Notes: a model not told the origin generated them from the letters alone. Counted from the first letter of the stretch, positions 1 through 8,129 are shown. The stretch: DNA of 64,000 nt from Ferrovibrio sp046294345 (GCA_046294345.1 JBKBJT010000009.1:1-64000), one strand, 5' to 3'. A program made the numbers and translations.

Positions 1-429
1 AATGCCAACCGCGCCTATATCCAGGGCAAGCGGGTGATCCTGGTGGACGATTCCATCGTGCGCGGCACCACCTCGACCAAGATCGTCGAGATGGTGCGCG
101 AGGCCGGCGCCAAGGAAGTGCATATGCGCATCGCTTCGCCGCCCACCACGCATAGCTGCTTCTACGGCGTCGACACGCCGGAACGCAGCAAGCTGCTGGC
201 GGCGACGCACAGCGTCGAGGAGATGACGAAGTTCATCAAGGCCGACAGCCTCGCCTTCCTTTCCATGGACGGCCTCTATCGCGCCATGGGCCGCCCGGCC
301 CGCGACGCGGCCAAGCCGGCCTTCTGCGATGCCTGCTTCTCGGGCGATTATCCCATCGGCCTGACCGACGAGGCGGATCGCACCACGCGCGGCCCGCGCC
401 AGCTCACCCTGCTGGCCGAAACCGGCTAG
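1..429 (+). CDS. purF: Amidophosphoribosyltransferase, C-terminal part (5' end outside window)
   Basis: PurF makes 5-phosphoribosylamine from PRPP and glutamine, the first step of purine synthesis in the cytoplasm. The window opens inside the phosphoribosyltransferase domain, in frame from base 1. The PRPP-binding motif VILVDDSIVRGTTS is clear, followed by the conserved ASPPTTHSCFYGVD stretch. Near the C-terminus, FCDACFSGDYP contains a CxxC matching the last two cysteines of the iron-sulfur ligand set in Bacillus-type PurF, so the protein probably carries a 4Fe-4S cluster (family knowledge). The N-terminal glutaminase domain lies outside the window. The next gene starts 66 bases downstream on the same strand; there is no obvious terminator between them. 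Confidence 0.95.
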   Translation, partial: NANRAYIQGKRVILVDDSIVRGTTSTKIVEMVREAGAKEVHMRIASPPTTHSCFYGVDTPERSKLLAATHSVEEMTKFIKADSLAFLSMDGLYRAMGRPARDAAKPAFCDACFSGDYPIGLTDEADRTTRGPRQLTLLAETG

Positions 430-495
430 TCCTTTCTCAGCCAGCGCAGAGGCCAGGGCGGCGCAGACCGCCCGGCCATTCCGGGGGGAAAGCGC

Positions 496-1626
496 ATGTC
501 GATTCAATTCAAAGCCGCTGTCCTCTGCGAGGCCGGTTTGCCCGCGCCCTACGCGCAGTCGCACCCGCTGAAGATCGAAGAGGTATCCGCCACCGCGCCG
601 CGCGAGGGCGAAGTGCTAGTGCGCATCGCCGCCGCCAGCCTCTGCCGCTCCGACCTTTCGGTGGTGAACGGCCGGCGCGCCTGGCCGATGCCCATCGTGC
701 CCGGCCATGAAGCCAGCGGCATCGTGGAAGAAACCGGCCCGGGCGTGCGGCGGGTGAAACGCGGCGATGCCGTGGTGCTGGTGTTCCAGCCGCAATGCGG
801 CGCCTGCCCGGATTGTGTGGCGGGCGACGCCTATCTGTGCGGGCCGGGCCTGCAGGCCAATCGCGCCGGCGGCCTGCTGGGTGGCGGCACGCGGCTGCGC
901 CTGGGCGACCGGGCCGTGCATCACCACATGGGCCTGTCCGCTTTCGCCGAATATGCCGTGGTCTCCGAGGCCTCGGTGGTGCCGGTGGCCGAGGGCATTC
1001 CGCTCGATATCGCTGCCCTGTTCGGTTGCGCCGTGATGTGCGGCGCCGGCACGGTGCTGAACACCGCCGTCGTGCGGCCGGGCGACAGTGCAACCATCGT
1101 GGGCATGGGCGGCGTGGGGTCCAGCGCGCTGCTGGGTGCGCGGCTGGCTGGCGCGGCACGCATCATCGCGGTCGATACCGATGCCGCGCGGCTGGACTCC
1201 GCCCGCCGGCTCGGCGCCACCGATTGTGTGCTAGATGAGGGCGGCAATGGCGCGGCACAGGTTCTGGAGCTGAGCCGCGGCGGCACCGATCATGCCTTCG
1301 AGACGGCCGGCACGCTGGGTGCCTTCCAGACCGCCTATCAATCCGTGCGCCGCGGCGGCCAGGTAGTGACGGTAGGACTGGTCGACCCGAAAACGCCTTT
1401 CAGCCTCGATGTCGCCGCCCTGGTGACCGGCGCCAAGACGGTGAAGGGCAGCTATATCGGCAGTTGCAACCCGCAGCGCGACATCCCGACCTACATGGAC
1501 CTGTTCCGGCGCGGCCTGCTGCCGGTGGACCGCCTGATCAGCCACCGCCTGCCGCTGGCCGAGGTGAACACCGCGCTGGACCGCATGGCCGGCAACACGG
1601 CCCTGCGGCAAATCATCCAGCCCTGA
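496..1626 (+). CDS. Zinc-dependent alcohol dehydrogenase, MDR family
   Basis: A 376-residue medium-chain dehydrogenase/reductase that should oxidise an alcohol or reduce an aldehyde with NAD(P). The N-terminal GroES-like half has the catalytic zinc site SLCRSDL and GHEASGIV, and the structural zinc set CGACPDC followed by a fourth Cys at YLC. The Rossmann half carries GMGGVGSSALLGARL. The ATG at 496 follows a GGGGGGAAAGCGC ribosome site. Its length is typical of the class III / benzyl-alcohol-dehydrogenase-like branch. The substrate cannot be told from sequence. It may be co-transcribed with purF upstream. A weak 6-bp hairpin lies just after the stop (1632-1650). Confidence 0.85.
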   Translation: MSIQFKAAVLCEAGLPAPYAQSHPLKIEEVSATAPREGEVLVRIAAASLCRSDLSVVNGRRAWPMPIVPGHEASGIVEETGPGVRRVKRGDAVVLVFQPQCGACPDCVAGDAYLCGPGLQANRAGGLLGGGTRLRLGDRAVHHHMGLSAFAEYAVVSEASVVPVAEGIPLDIAALFGCAVMCGAGTVLNTAVVRPGDSATIVGMGGVGSSALLGARLAGAARIIAVDTDAARLDSARRLGATDCVLDEGGNGAAQVLELSRGGTDHAFETAGTLGAFQTAYQSVRRGGQVVTVGLVDPKTPFSLDVAALVTGAKTVKGSYIGSCNPQRDIPTYMDLFRRGLLPVDRLISHRLPLAEVNTALDRMAGNTALRQIIQP

Positions 1627-1718
1627 GGCGGGCCCGGCGCTTCTCCGGGCGCGCCATTTGGGCTATTTAGCCCCCTCGATGCCAGCCGGTGCGCCGGCCC
1701 AACCACACGGGAGTTTCC

Positions 1719-2441
1719 ATGCGCCTGAAGGACCGCATCGCGCTGATCACCGGCGCCAGCCGCGGCATCGGTGCCGCCATCGCCAAACGTTATGCCGCCG
1801 AGGGCGCGCATGTGATCTGCGTCGCCCGCACCACCGGCGCGCTGGAGGAACTGGACGACGAGATCAAGGCCGCCGGCGGCAGCGCCACGCTGGTGCCGCT
1901 GGACCTGGAAAAAACCGAAATGATCGACGGGCTGGCCGCGCCGTTGTATGAGCGTTTCGGGCGCATCGACGTGCTGGTGGGCAATGCCGGAATCTTCGGC
2001 CGCATGACGCCGCTGCACCAGTTTCCGCCCGAGCTGTGGGAGAAGGTGTTCAAGGTCAACGTGCATGCCAACCAGCGCCTGATCCGCGCCGTGCATCCGC
2101 TGCTGAATGCCTCGCCTGCCGGCCGTGCGATCTTCGTCACCTCCACCGTGGCGCGCGACATCCGCGCCTACTGGGGTGCCTACGCCGCTTCGAAGGCGGC
2201 GCTGGAGGCCATGGTGCTGGGCTATGCCAAGGAATGCGCGCAGGGCAACATCCGCGCCAACCTGGTCAATCCCGGCGGCACGCGCACCAACATGCGCGCC
2301 GAGGCCTTTCCCGGCGAGGACCAGAACACCCTGCCCACGCCCGAGGACATCATGGAGGTGTTCGTCGCGCTGGCCGAGGCAGGCTGCAATCGCAACGGCG
2401 AACTGATTTCCGCCCGCGAGTATTGCGGGATCGGCAAGTAA
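1719..2441 (+). CDS. Short-chain dehydrogenase/reductase
   Basis: A 240-residue cytoplasmic SDR that transfers hydride with NAD(P). The N-terminal nucleotide motif is TGASRGIG, the NAG motif sits in VLVGNAGIFG, the catalytic Ser is in VTSTVARDI, and the YxxxK pair is in YAASKAA. The ATG at 1719 was chosen because the protein then starts MRLKDRIALITG, the usual SDR opening; a longer GTG-started reading from 1689 adds ten residues with no family match. An SDR of this kind often follows purF in alphaproteobacteria (from memory), which suggests a housekeeping role. The substrate is unknown. Confidence 0.85.
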   Translation: MRLKDRIALITGASRGIGAAIAKRYAAEGAHVICVARTTGALEELDDEIKAAGGSATLVPLDLEKTEMIDGLAAPLYERFGRIDVLVGNAGIFGRMTPLHQFPPELWEKVFKVNVHANQRLIRAVHPLLNASPAGRAIFVTSTVARDIRAYWGAYAASKAALEAMVLGYAKECAQGNIRANLVNPGGTRTNMRAEAFPGEDQNTLPTPEDIMEVFVALAEAGCNRNGELISAREYCGIGK

Positions 2442-2488
2442 GCGCCGATCAGCATAACCTTCGCAGCATAAAAAGCGGCAAGTCGTGT

Positions 2489-2634
2489 ATGCGCGGCCAG
2501 GAAAATCCCCTGGGTCCGCGCATGACGATGTCTTTTAAGTCCATCATGGCCGGGCTTGACCCGGCCATCCATGTCCATTCATCTAGAAAACACACGTGGA
2601 TGCCCGGGCACAAAAAGTCTTCTTGGCCGGGCAT
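2489..2634. repeat. Three-module palindromic intergenic element
   Basis: Three hairpins follow one another between the SDR and the EamA gene. The first is 2489-2523 (arms ATGCGCGG / CCGCGCAT, with an inner CCAGG / CCTGG stem). The second is 2546-2568 (ATGGCCGGG / CCCGGCCAT, 5-base loop, perfect). The third is 2600-2634 (ATGCCCGG / CCGGGCAT). The GGCCGGGCTTGACCCGGCC core and the CCCGGGCA-type arm resemble the short palindromic repeats scattered between genes in many alphaproteobacteria. No second copy was seen in the window. Confidence 0.7.
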
Positions 2635-2658
2635 GACAAGGTTGGTGTTTGCATCGTG

Positions 2659-3558
2659 ATGTCCTCTCCCCGCTCTCCGCTTGCCGGCATGGCGCTGGTC
2701 GCCTTCGGTGCCATCGGCTTCGGCCTGATGCCGTTATTCGCCCGCACCGCCTATGCCGAAGGCCTGCCGCCTTTGTCGCTGCTGACCTGGCGCTTCGGCA
2801 TCGCCGTTTTGTGCATGCTGCCATTTCTCGGTGCCATGATCGCGGCAAGACGCGACATGCTGGTCGCCACGCTGAGCGGTGCCGGCTACATGGGGATCAA
2901 CCTGTTCTACTTTCTGGCGCTGGAGCGGCTGACTGTCGGGCTGACGGTGCTGATCCTGTTCACCTATCCACTGTTCACCATCCTGATCGGCTGGCTGGGC
3001 TTCAAAGAAAGGCTCACCTGGCAGAATGCGCTCGCCGCCCTGCTGGTGCTGGCAGCCGCCATGCTGATCCTTTCGCCCGCCGGTTTCGGCGATGGTCAAT
3101 TGGACTGGGTCGGCATCGGCATGGCCTTCGTGCCGCCGGCGGCCTATGCGCTGTTCGTGCATGTCGCCGCCAAGCGCCTCAGCCGCATGACCGTGCCGGT
3201 GCGCCTGGGCGGCGTGTTCTTGGGCGGTCTGATCGCCATGCTGGTGCTGGGCCTGATCATGGATGGCGGCATTACCACGCCCGCTTCGCTGCCCGGCTGG
3301 GGCGCCGTGATCGCCCTGGCCATCCTGAGCACCGTGGTGGCGCTGGGCCTGCTGCTGATCGGGGCGCCGGCCGCAGGCGCGGAGCGCAGTGCCATTGCCG
3401 GCGCCAGCGAACTGGTGACCGCGCTGGCCGTGGGAGCGATTGCCTTTGGCGAAAGTCTGGATGCCCGCATGGTCGGAGGCACGGTATTGATTTTTGCTGC
3501 CATCCTGCTGGCTGCCCGCAGCCCTGCCGCAGCGCACAACCCGTCGCATGCGGAGTAA
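2659..3558 (+). CDS. EamA/DMT-family transporter
   Basis: A 299-residue inner-membrane protein with about ten hydrophobic helices arranged as two EamA repeats, the fold of drug/metabolite exporters such as RhaT, RarD and YdcZ relatives. The first half starts with GMALVAFGAIGFGLMPLFAR and the second with GVFLGGLIAMLVLGLIM. The start was placed at the ATG of MSSPRSP (2659); an in-frame reading from 2596 would run through the palindromic repeat and is unlikely. A GTG lies one codon upstream at 2656. The substrate is unknown. The following gene starts 102 bases later after an AT-rich stretch. Confidence 0.8.
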   Translation: MSSPRSPLAGMALVAFGAIGFGLMPLFARTAYAEGLPPLSLLTWRFGIAVLCMLPFLGAMIAARRDMLVATLSGAGYMGINLFYFLALERLTVGLTVLILFTYPLFTILIGWLGFKERLTWQNALAALLVLAAAMLILSPAGFGDGQLDWVGIGMAFVPPAAYALFVHVAAKRLSRMTVPVRLGGVFLGGLIAMLVLGLIMDGGITTPASLPGWGAVIALAILSTVVALGLLLIGAPAAGAERSAIAGASELVTALAVGAIAFGESLDARMVGGTVLIFAAILLAARSPAAAHNPSHAE

Positions 3559-3660
3559 AACACATAAAAAGTGTTTATTAGAATTATCAACAATATAAAT
3601 TGCGAAAAATCACAGCGGCGCCTATCCTCCTCTCACGGATTTGCAGGGAGGGAAACGCAA

Positions 3661-3990
3661 ATGCACCGTTCTGTCTCGCCAAGGCTGCTGGCCGCCGCGA
3701 TTGGCCTGGCCGGTATCGGGCTGGCCGCCATGCCGGCCGCCGCCCAGCAGCGCAACAACGGCATCAGCGACACCATGTTCGCCGCGCAGACCTGCAATGT
3801 CTGCCACGGCAGCTCGTCCTATATCTCGCCGACCATGCCGGCGATCCACGGCGTGCCGGCCGACACGCTGTATACCGCGCTGACCGAATTCAAGACCGAC
3901 AAGCGCCCCTACACCATCATGGGCCGCATCGCGCGCGGCTATTCCGACGAGCAGCTCAGGGCGCTCGCCGATTATCTGGCCAAGAACTGA
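3661..3990 (+). CDS. Small monoheme c-type cytochrome, likely sulfide dehydrogenase cytochrome subunit
   Basis: A 109-residue periplasmic class I cytochrome c. Residues 1-28 form a Sec signal peptide ending AMPAAAQ. The heme site is CNVCH at residues 45-49. A likely axial Met lies in TIMGRIARGYSDEQ, and the last helix (RALADYLAKN) is typical of the family. The gene lies 16 bases upstream of a flavocytochrome c sulfide dehydrogenase flavoprotein, the standard pairing of the FCSD/SoxEF type, so it should accept electrons from FAD during sulfide oxidation. GGGAGGGAAACGCAA precedes the ATG. The preceding gap (3559-3660) is AT-rich, with an inverted repeat AAACAC / GTGTTT (3558-3576) and a near-match to a FixK box at 3600-3613. 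Confidence 0.8.
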   Translation: MHRSVSPRLLAAAIGLAGIGLAAMPAAAQQRNNGISDTMFAAQTCNVCHGSSSYISPTMPAIHGVPADTLYTALTEFKTDKRPYTIMGRIARGYSDEQLRALADYLAKN

Positions 3991-4006
3991 GGCAGGAGGA
4001 CCAACC

Positions 4007-5284
4007 ATGACCCATATCTCCCGCCGTCACCTGCTCGCCGCCGGCGCCGCGTCTGCCGCCGTGTTCGGCCTGCCTTCCATCGTCCGCGCGCAGAATGCCG
4101 GCCGCGTCGTCGTGATCGGCGGCGGCTTCGGCGGCGCCACGGCTGCACGCTACATCAAGCTGTTCTCGCCCAACACGGAAGTGACGCTGATCGAACGCGA
4201 TCCCAGCTATGTTACCTGCCCCTTCTCGAACTACGTGCTGGGCGGCATCAAGCAGATCGACGACATCACCCATCGCCGCGATCCGCTGCAGCAGCGTTAT
4301 GGCGTGAAGATCGTGCGCGGCGAAGCCACCGCCGTCGATACCAATGCCAAGCGGGTGCGCCTGAAGGACGGCGCGCAGGTCAACTACGACCGCCTGGTGG
4401 TGGCGCCGGGCATCGAGCTGAATTATGCCGGCGTGCCGGGTTGGAGCGAGCAGGCCGCCAATACCGTGATGCCGCATGCCTGGAAAGCCGGGCCGCAGAC
4501 CCTGCTGCTGCGCAAACAACTGGAGAGCATGGCCGATGGCGGCACGGTGATCGTGGCGCCGCCGGCCAATCCGTTCCGCTGCCCGCCCGGCCCCTACGAG
4601 CGCGTCAGCATGATCGCGTGGTACCTGAAGACCCATAAGCCGAAATCCAAGATCCTGATCCTGGATGCCAAGGATGCCTTCTCGAAACAGGGTCTGTTCG
4701 TGTCGGGCTGGGAAAGCCAGTATCCGGGCATGATCACCTGGATCGCCGGCAAGGACGGCGGCAAGATCGAAAGCGTCGATCCCAAGGACATGACGGTGAC
4801 GGCCGGCTTCGGCAAGGAGAAAGGCGCGGTGATCAACATCATCCCGCCGCAGACCGCCGGCAGGATCGCCATCGATGCCGGCCTGGCCGAGGCCAATGGC
4901 TGGTGTGCCGTCGATCCGGCCAGCTTCGCATCCAAGAAAGCGCGCGACGTCTATGTGCTGGGCGATGCCTCGATCGCCGGGGCGATGCCGAAATCGGGCA
5001 CCGCTGCCAACAGCCAGGCCAAGGTGGTGGCGGCCAGCATCGTCTCCTCCCTGCGCGGCACCACGGCGCCGGCGGCGGTGTTCCACAACACCTGCTACAG
5101 CCTGGTGACGCCGGATTACGGCATCTCGGTGACAGGCACCTATCGTCCCGGCCCGCAGGGCGTGGCCGAAGTGCCCAATTCCGGCGGCGTCTCGCCCATG
5201 CAGGCCAACGCGGCCCAGCGCAAACTGGAAGCCGAGCATACCGCCGGCTGGTATGCCGGCATCATCGCCGACACGTTCGGCTGA
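4007..5284 (+). CDS. fccB: Flavocytochrome c sulfide dehydrogenase, flavoprotein subunit
   Basis: A 425-residue FAD protein that oxidises sulfide and passes electrons to the cytochrome encoded just upstream. It starts with a Tat signal (SRRHLLAAGAAS, twin Arg at 6-7), so it is exported folded with its cofactor. VVVIGGGFGGATAARY is the dinucleotide motif. The redox cysteines of the family are visible as FRCPPGPYER (Cys192) and the late NTCYSLV; a third conserved Cys lies in YVTCPFSN (Cys71). The C-terminal FCSD domain with the AGWYAGIIADTFG end is present. The full length and pairing with the cytochrome argue against a plain sulfide:quinone reductase. Confidence 0.9.
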   Translation: MTHISRRHLLAAGAASAAVFGLPSIVRAQNAGRVVVIGGGFGGATAARYIKLFSPNTEVTLIERDPSYVTCPFSNYVLGGIKQIDDITHRRDPLQQRYGVKIVRGEATAVDTNAKRVRLKDGAQVNYDRLVVAPGIELNYAGVPGWSEQAANTVMPHAWKAGPQTLLLRKQLESMADGGTVIVAPPANPFRCPPGPYERVSMIAWYLKTHKPKSKILILDAKDAFSKQGLFVSGWESQYPGMITWIAGKDGGKIESVDPKDMTVTAGFGKEKGAVINIIPPQTAGRIAIDAGLAEANGWCAVDPASFASKKARDVYVLGDASIAGAMPKSGTAANSQAKVVAASIVSSLRGTTAPAAVFHNTCYSLVTPDYGISVTGTYRPGPQGVAEVPNSGGVSPMQANAAQRKLEAEHTAGWYAGIIADTFG

Positions 5285-5300
5285 ACATCATCCGCGCACC

Positions 5301-5331
5301 AAAAAACCCCCGGAGCACAAGGCTCCGGGGG
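5301..5331 (-). terminator. Intrinsic terminator, U-tract on the minus strand
   Basis: A perfect 10-bp stem (CCCCCGGAGC 5307-5316, GCTCCGGGGG 5322-5331) with a 5-base loop. Six A precede it on the + strand, so the U-run follows the stem only for a minus-strand transcript. On the + strand it may still help end fccB, but there is no T-run there. Confidence 0.7.
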
Positions 5332-5370
5332 CTCAGTTGGGGAACACGAGGGTCATCCCTCGACGCTGAC
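5301..5370 (-). ncRNA. Candidate small RNA between fccB and hemN
   Basis: No protein gene on the minus strand feeds the terminator at 5301-5331. Reading the minus strand there is a CRP-like palindrome (5405-5420), a possible -10 ATAAAT (5381-5376), a short hairpin GAGGG-ATGA-CCCTC and then the terminator. A start near 5370 would put the palindrome about 42 bases upstream of the start, the class II activator position, and give an RNA of about 70 bases. This is inference from arrangement only. The 245-base gap (5285-5529) otherwise holds only the hemN control sites. Confidence 0.3.
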
Positions 5371-5404
5371 CCGGAATTTATCCCATGACAGGCCCATGGG
5401 TGGC

Positions 5405-5420
5405 TGTGACCATGATCACA
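5405..5420. promoter_or_regulatory. CRP-like palindrome
   Basis: TGTGA-CCATGA-TCACA matches the TGTGA-N6-TCACA consensus of CRP-type regulators perfectly, with C before and G after the core. It is about 110 bases upstream of hemN and about 42 upstream of the proposed small RNA start. The regulator is not identified; the Crp/Fnr protein in this window has an Fnr-type recognition helix, so it is probably not the partner. Confidence 0.55.
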
Positions 5421-5481
5421 GGCCGTAGGGCGCCGCAAAACTGTCATCGATCAAATATTTAAGGGCCGGCATCCCGCCCGG

Positions 5482-5495
5482 TTGCGCTAGGTCAA
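5482..5495 (+). promoter_or_regulatory. FixK/Fnr-type box upstream of hemN
   Basis: TTGCGCTAGGTCAA fits the Bradyrhizobium-type FixK2 consensus TTG(A/C)-N6-(T/G)CAA exactly. Its centre is about 41 bases before the hemN start codon, so if it acts as a class II activator the transcript would begin almost at the ATG, with little or no leader. Confidence 0.65.
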
Positions 5496-5529
5496 AGCAG
5501 CCTGGCCCGCGCCGTGCTCCAGTGGCGCC

Positions 5530-6918
5530 ATGACTGATTCCGCCACAGCCCTGTCCCCAGCCATGCTGGCCGCACTGGCCGTCCAGATCGGCCCGGTGCC
5601 GCGCTACACCTCCTATCCTACCGCGCCGCATTTCCAGGCGGTGGATAACGACCGCGCCTGGCGCGGCTGGCTGGGCGAGCTGCCTGACGACAGCGCCTTC
5701 AACCTTTATGTGCATGTGCCCTTCTGCCGGCAGATGTGCTGGTATTGCGGCTGCCATACCCAGGTGGTGAAGAACGACGACACGCTGGAGCGTTTCCTGC
5801 AGCTGCTGCTGCGCGAAATCGACCTGACCCTGCCCTACCTGCCCTCGCGGCCGCGCCTGACCGGCCTGCATTTCGGCGGCGGCACGCCCAGCATCCTGGG
5901 CGGCGACGGCCTGCAGCGCGTGGCCGAGAAGCTCTATCGCCATTTCACGCCCGAGCCCGGCGCCGAGATCGCCATCGAACTCGATCCGCGCCGCTTCGAG
6001 GCCGACCTGATCCCCGGTCTGAAGGCATTGGGCATCAACCGCACCAGCCTGGGTGTGCAGAGTCTGGACGAAAGCGTGCAGGCGGCGATCAACCGGCGCC
6101 AGCCGCTGGATATGGTGGCGCGCACGGTCGGCATGCTGCGCGAGGCCGGCATCGAATCGCTCAATCTCGACCTGATCTACGGCCTGCCGCGCCAGACGGT
6201 GGAGAACGTGGTCAGCACAGTGCAGCAGAGCATGATGCTGAACCCCGACCGCGTGGCCCTGTTCGGTTATGCCCATGTGCCATGGATGAAGGCGCATCAG
6301 GCCCGCATCGACACGGCCAGCCTGCCCGATACCGCGGCCCGCTTCGCCCAGGAAGCGGCGGCGGCGCAGGTGCTGGTGGAAAACGGTTTCTGCCGCGTCG
6401 GCATGGACCATTTCGCCCGCCCCGACGACATGCTGGCGCAGCATGCCGTGAACGGCGAGCTGCATCGCAATTTCCAGGGTTATACGACGGCAGTGGGCGA
6501 AGTGCTGCTTGGTTTCGGTCCTTCGGCGATCAGCACCCTGCCGCAGGGCTATGCGCAGAATGTCGCCTCGGTCGCCTCCTGGCGGCAGGCGGTGCATAAC
6601 GGCGACCTGCCTGTGGCGCGCATGCGGGCGGTCAGCGCGGAAGACATCCTGCGCCGTGCCGTGATTGAGGAACTGATGTGCCACCTGACGGTCGACCTGG
6701 CTGCGATGGCTGCCCGGCATGGCATGGCGCCGGGCCTCTTCGATGCCGACCTGCCACGCCTGGCCCTGCTGGAGCAGCATGGCGTGGTGCATCACGATGG
6801 TTACCATGTGGTGATCGAGGAAGCCGGCCGGTCGCTGGTGCGCCAGGTCTGTGCGGCTTTCGACAGTTATCTGCAGCAGCAGGCCGCCTCCACCCAGCCG
6901 CGTCACGCCGCAGCCTGA
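5530..6918 (+). CDS. hemN: Oxygen-independent coproporphyrinogen III oxidase
   Basis: A 462-residue radical-SAM enzyme that decarboxylates coproporphyrinogen III to protoporphyrinogen IX without oxygen, for heme synthesis under low oxygen. The cluster ligands are in VHVPFCRQMCWYCGCH (Cys66, Cys70, Cys73, plus the HemN-specific Cys75). TSYPTAPHF near the N-terminus, GGGTPS and the C-terminal HemN domain with EELMCHL are family features that separate HemN from the HemW homologues. A FixK-type box upstream and a terminator downstream make it a single-gene, oxygen-controlled unit. Control by the FixK-like regulator encoded at 13796-14536 is inferred from the box. Confidence 0.93.
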   Translation: MTDSATALSPAMLAALAVQIGPVPRYTSYPTAPHFQAVDNDRAWRGWLGELPDDSAFNLYVHVPFCRQMCWYCGCHTQVVKNDDTLERFLQLLLREIDLTLPYLPSRPRLTGLHFGGGTPSILGGDGLQRVAEKLYRHFTPEPGAEIAIELDPRRFEADLIPGLKALGINRTSLGVQSLDESVQAAINRRQPLDMVARTVGMLREAGIESLNLDLIYGLPRQTVENVVSTVQQSMMLNPDRVALFGYAHVPWMKAHQARIDTASLPDTAARFAQEAAAAQVLVENGFCRVGMDHFARPDDMLAQHAVNGELHRNFQGYTTAVGEVLLGFGPSAISTLPQGYAQNVASVASWRQAVHNGDLPVARMRAVSAEDILRRAVIEELMCHLTVDLAAMAARHGMAPGLFDADLPRLALLEQHGVVHHDGYHVVIEEAGRSLVRQVCAAFDSYLQQQAASTQPRHAAA

Positions 6919-6927
6919 TCGCGTGAC

Positions 6928-6956
6928 GGCGGCCACGGCGGCCGGCCTTGTTTTTT
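6928..6956 (+). terminator. Intrinsic terminator after hemN
   Basis: GGC-GGCC / GGCC-g-GCC stem with one bulge (6928-6947) followed by TTG and six T. An 8-bp inverted repeat CGTCACGC / GCGTGACG (6901-6928) overlaps the stop codon just before it. Confidence 0.6.
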
Positions 6957-7022
6957 GATCGCGCTGCGCTTTCTGTAGTGGGCGGATAATTCATCCGTCA
7001 CTCCCACCCAACGGATTTTCAC

Positions 7023-8108
7023 ATGACCGGATTGTTCGATCCCTATCGCATGGGCCAGTTCACGCTGGCGAACCGCATCGTGATGGCGCCGCTGACGCGC
7101 AACCGCGCCGCTGCCGGCAACGTACCGACGGCGCTGACCGCCGAATATTATGCCCAGCGTGCCGGGGCCGGCCTGATCGTGGCCGAGGCGACGCAGGTCT
7201 GCCCGGAAGGACAGGGTTATCAGGATACGCCCGGCATCCACAGCGACGCCCAGGTGGCGGCCTGGAAACAGGTGACCGATGCGGTACATGCACGCGGCGG
7301 CAAAATCTTCCTGCAGCTCTGGCATGTCGGCCGCATCAGCCATGTCTCGCTGCAGCCCAACGGGCAGGCGCCGGTGGCGCCCTCGGCGATCCGCGCCAAT
7401 TCCAAGACCTTCGTCAATGGTGCCTTCATCGAGGTTTCCGAGCCGCGCGCCCTGCGGCTGGATGAACTGCCTGGCATCGTCGATGCCTATCGCAAGGGTG
7501 CGGCCAATGCGATCCGGGCCGGCTTCGACGGCGTCGAGATCCATGGCGCCAATGGCTATCTGCTCGACCAGTTCCTGCGTGACGGCACCAACAAGCGCAC
7601 GGATGAATACGGCGGCAGCATCGAAAACCGCGCCCGCCTGATGCTGGAGGTGACCGCCGCCATCGTGGCCGAGATCGGCGCCGAACGCACCGGCATTCGC
7701 CTGTCACCGGTGACGCCGGCGAATGACGCCAGCGACAGCAATCCGCAGCCGGTGTTCAATTATGTGGTGGAACAGCTCGACAGGCTGAACCTCGTCTACA
7801 TCCACGTGATCGAGGGCGCCACCGGCGGCGACCGCAATTTCGGCGCCGGCTTCGACTACGAGGCCCTGCGCAAACGCTTCCGCAACACCTGGATCGTGAA
7901 TAACGGCTATACCCTGGAAACCGCGCAGCAGGTGCTGGCCGAGAAGCGCGCCGACCTGGTCGCCTTCGGCCGGCCGTTCATCAGTAATCCCGACCTGGTG
8001 GAGCGCCTGCGCCGCAACGCGCCGCTCAGCCCGCTCGATCGCGCCACGCTCTATGGCGGCGGCGCCAAGGGTTATACTGATTATCCGGCGCTGGAAGCCG
8101 CAGAGTAA
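7023..8108 (+). CDS. nemA: Old yellow enzyme, NADH:flavin oxidoreductase (N-ethylmaleimide reductase type)
   Basis: A 361-residue FMN barrel enzyme that reduces activated C=C bonds, nitro compounds or quinones with NAD(P)H. MAPLTRNRA at the N-terminus, LQLWHVGRISH, the FMN/substrate motif HGANGYLLDQFL, NKRTDEYGGSIENR and the phosphate-binding FGRPFISNPDL are all classical OYE features. The length equals that of E. coli NemA. A short palindrome CGGAT-aattc-ATCCG (6983-6997) lies 26 bases before the start and could be an operator. A strong terminator follows at 8130. The natural substrate is not known. Confidence 0.85.
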   Translation: MTGLFDPYRMGQFTLANRIVMAPLTRNRAAAGNVPTALTAEYYAQRAGAGLIVAEATQVCPEGQGYQDTPGIHSDAQVAAWKQVTDAVHARGGKIFLQLWHVGRISHVSLQPNGQAPVAPSAIRANSKTFVNGAFIEVSEPRALRLDELPGIVDAYRKGAANAIRAGFDGVEIHGANGYLLDQFLRDGTNKRTDEYGGSIENRARLMLEVTAAIVAEIGAERTGIRLSPVTPANDASDSNPQPVFNYVVEQLDRLNLVYIHVIEGATGGDRNFGAGFDYEALRKRFRNTWIVNNGYTLETAQQVLAEKRADLVAFGRPFISNPDLVERLRRNAPLSPLDRATLYGGGAKGYTDYPALEAAE

Positions 8109-8129
8109 TCGTCAGGCTGACGTAAGCGA

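Noticed and set aside
1632..1650. Terminator after the first alcohol dehydrogenase (GCCCGG / CCGGGC)
   Set aside because: Only 6 bp of stem, a 7-base loop and no T-run. Such short GC hairpins are expected by chance here.
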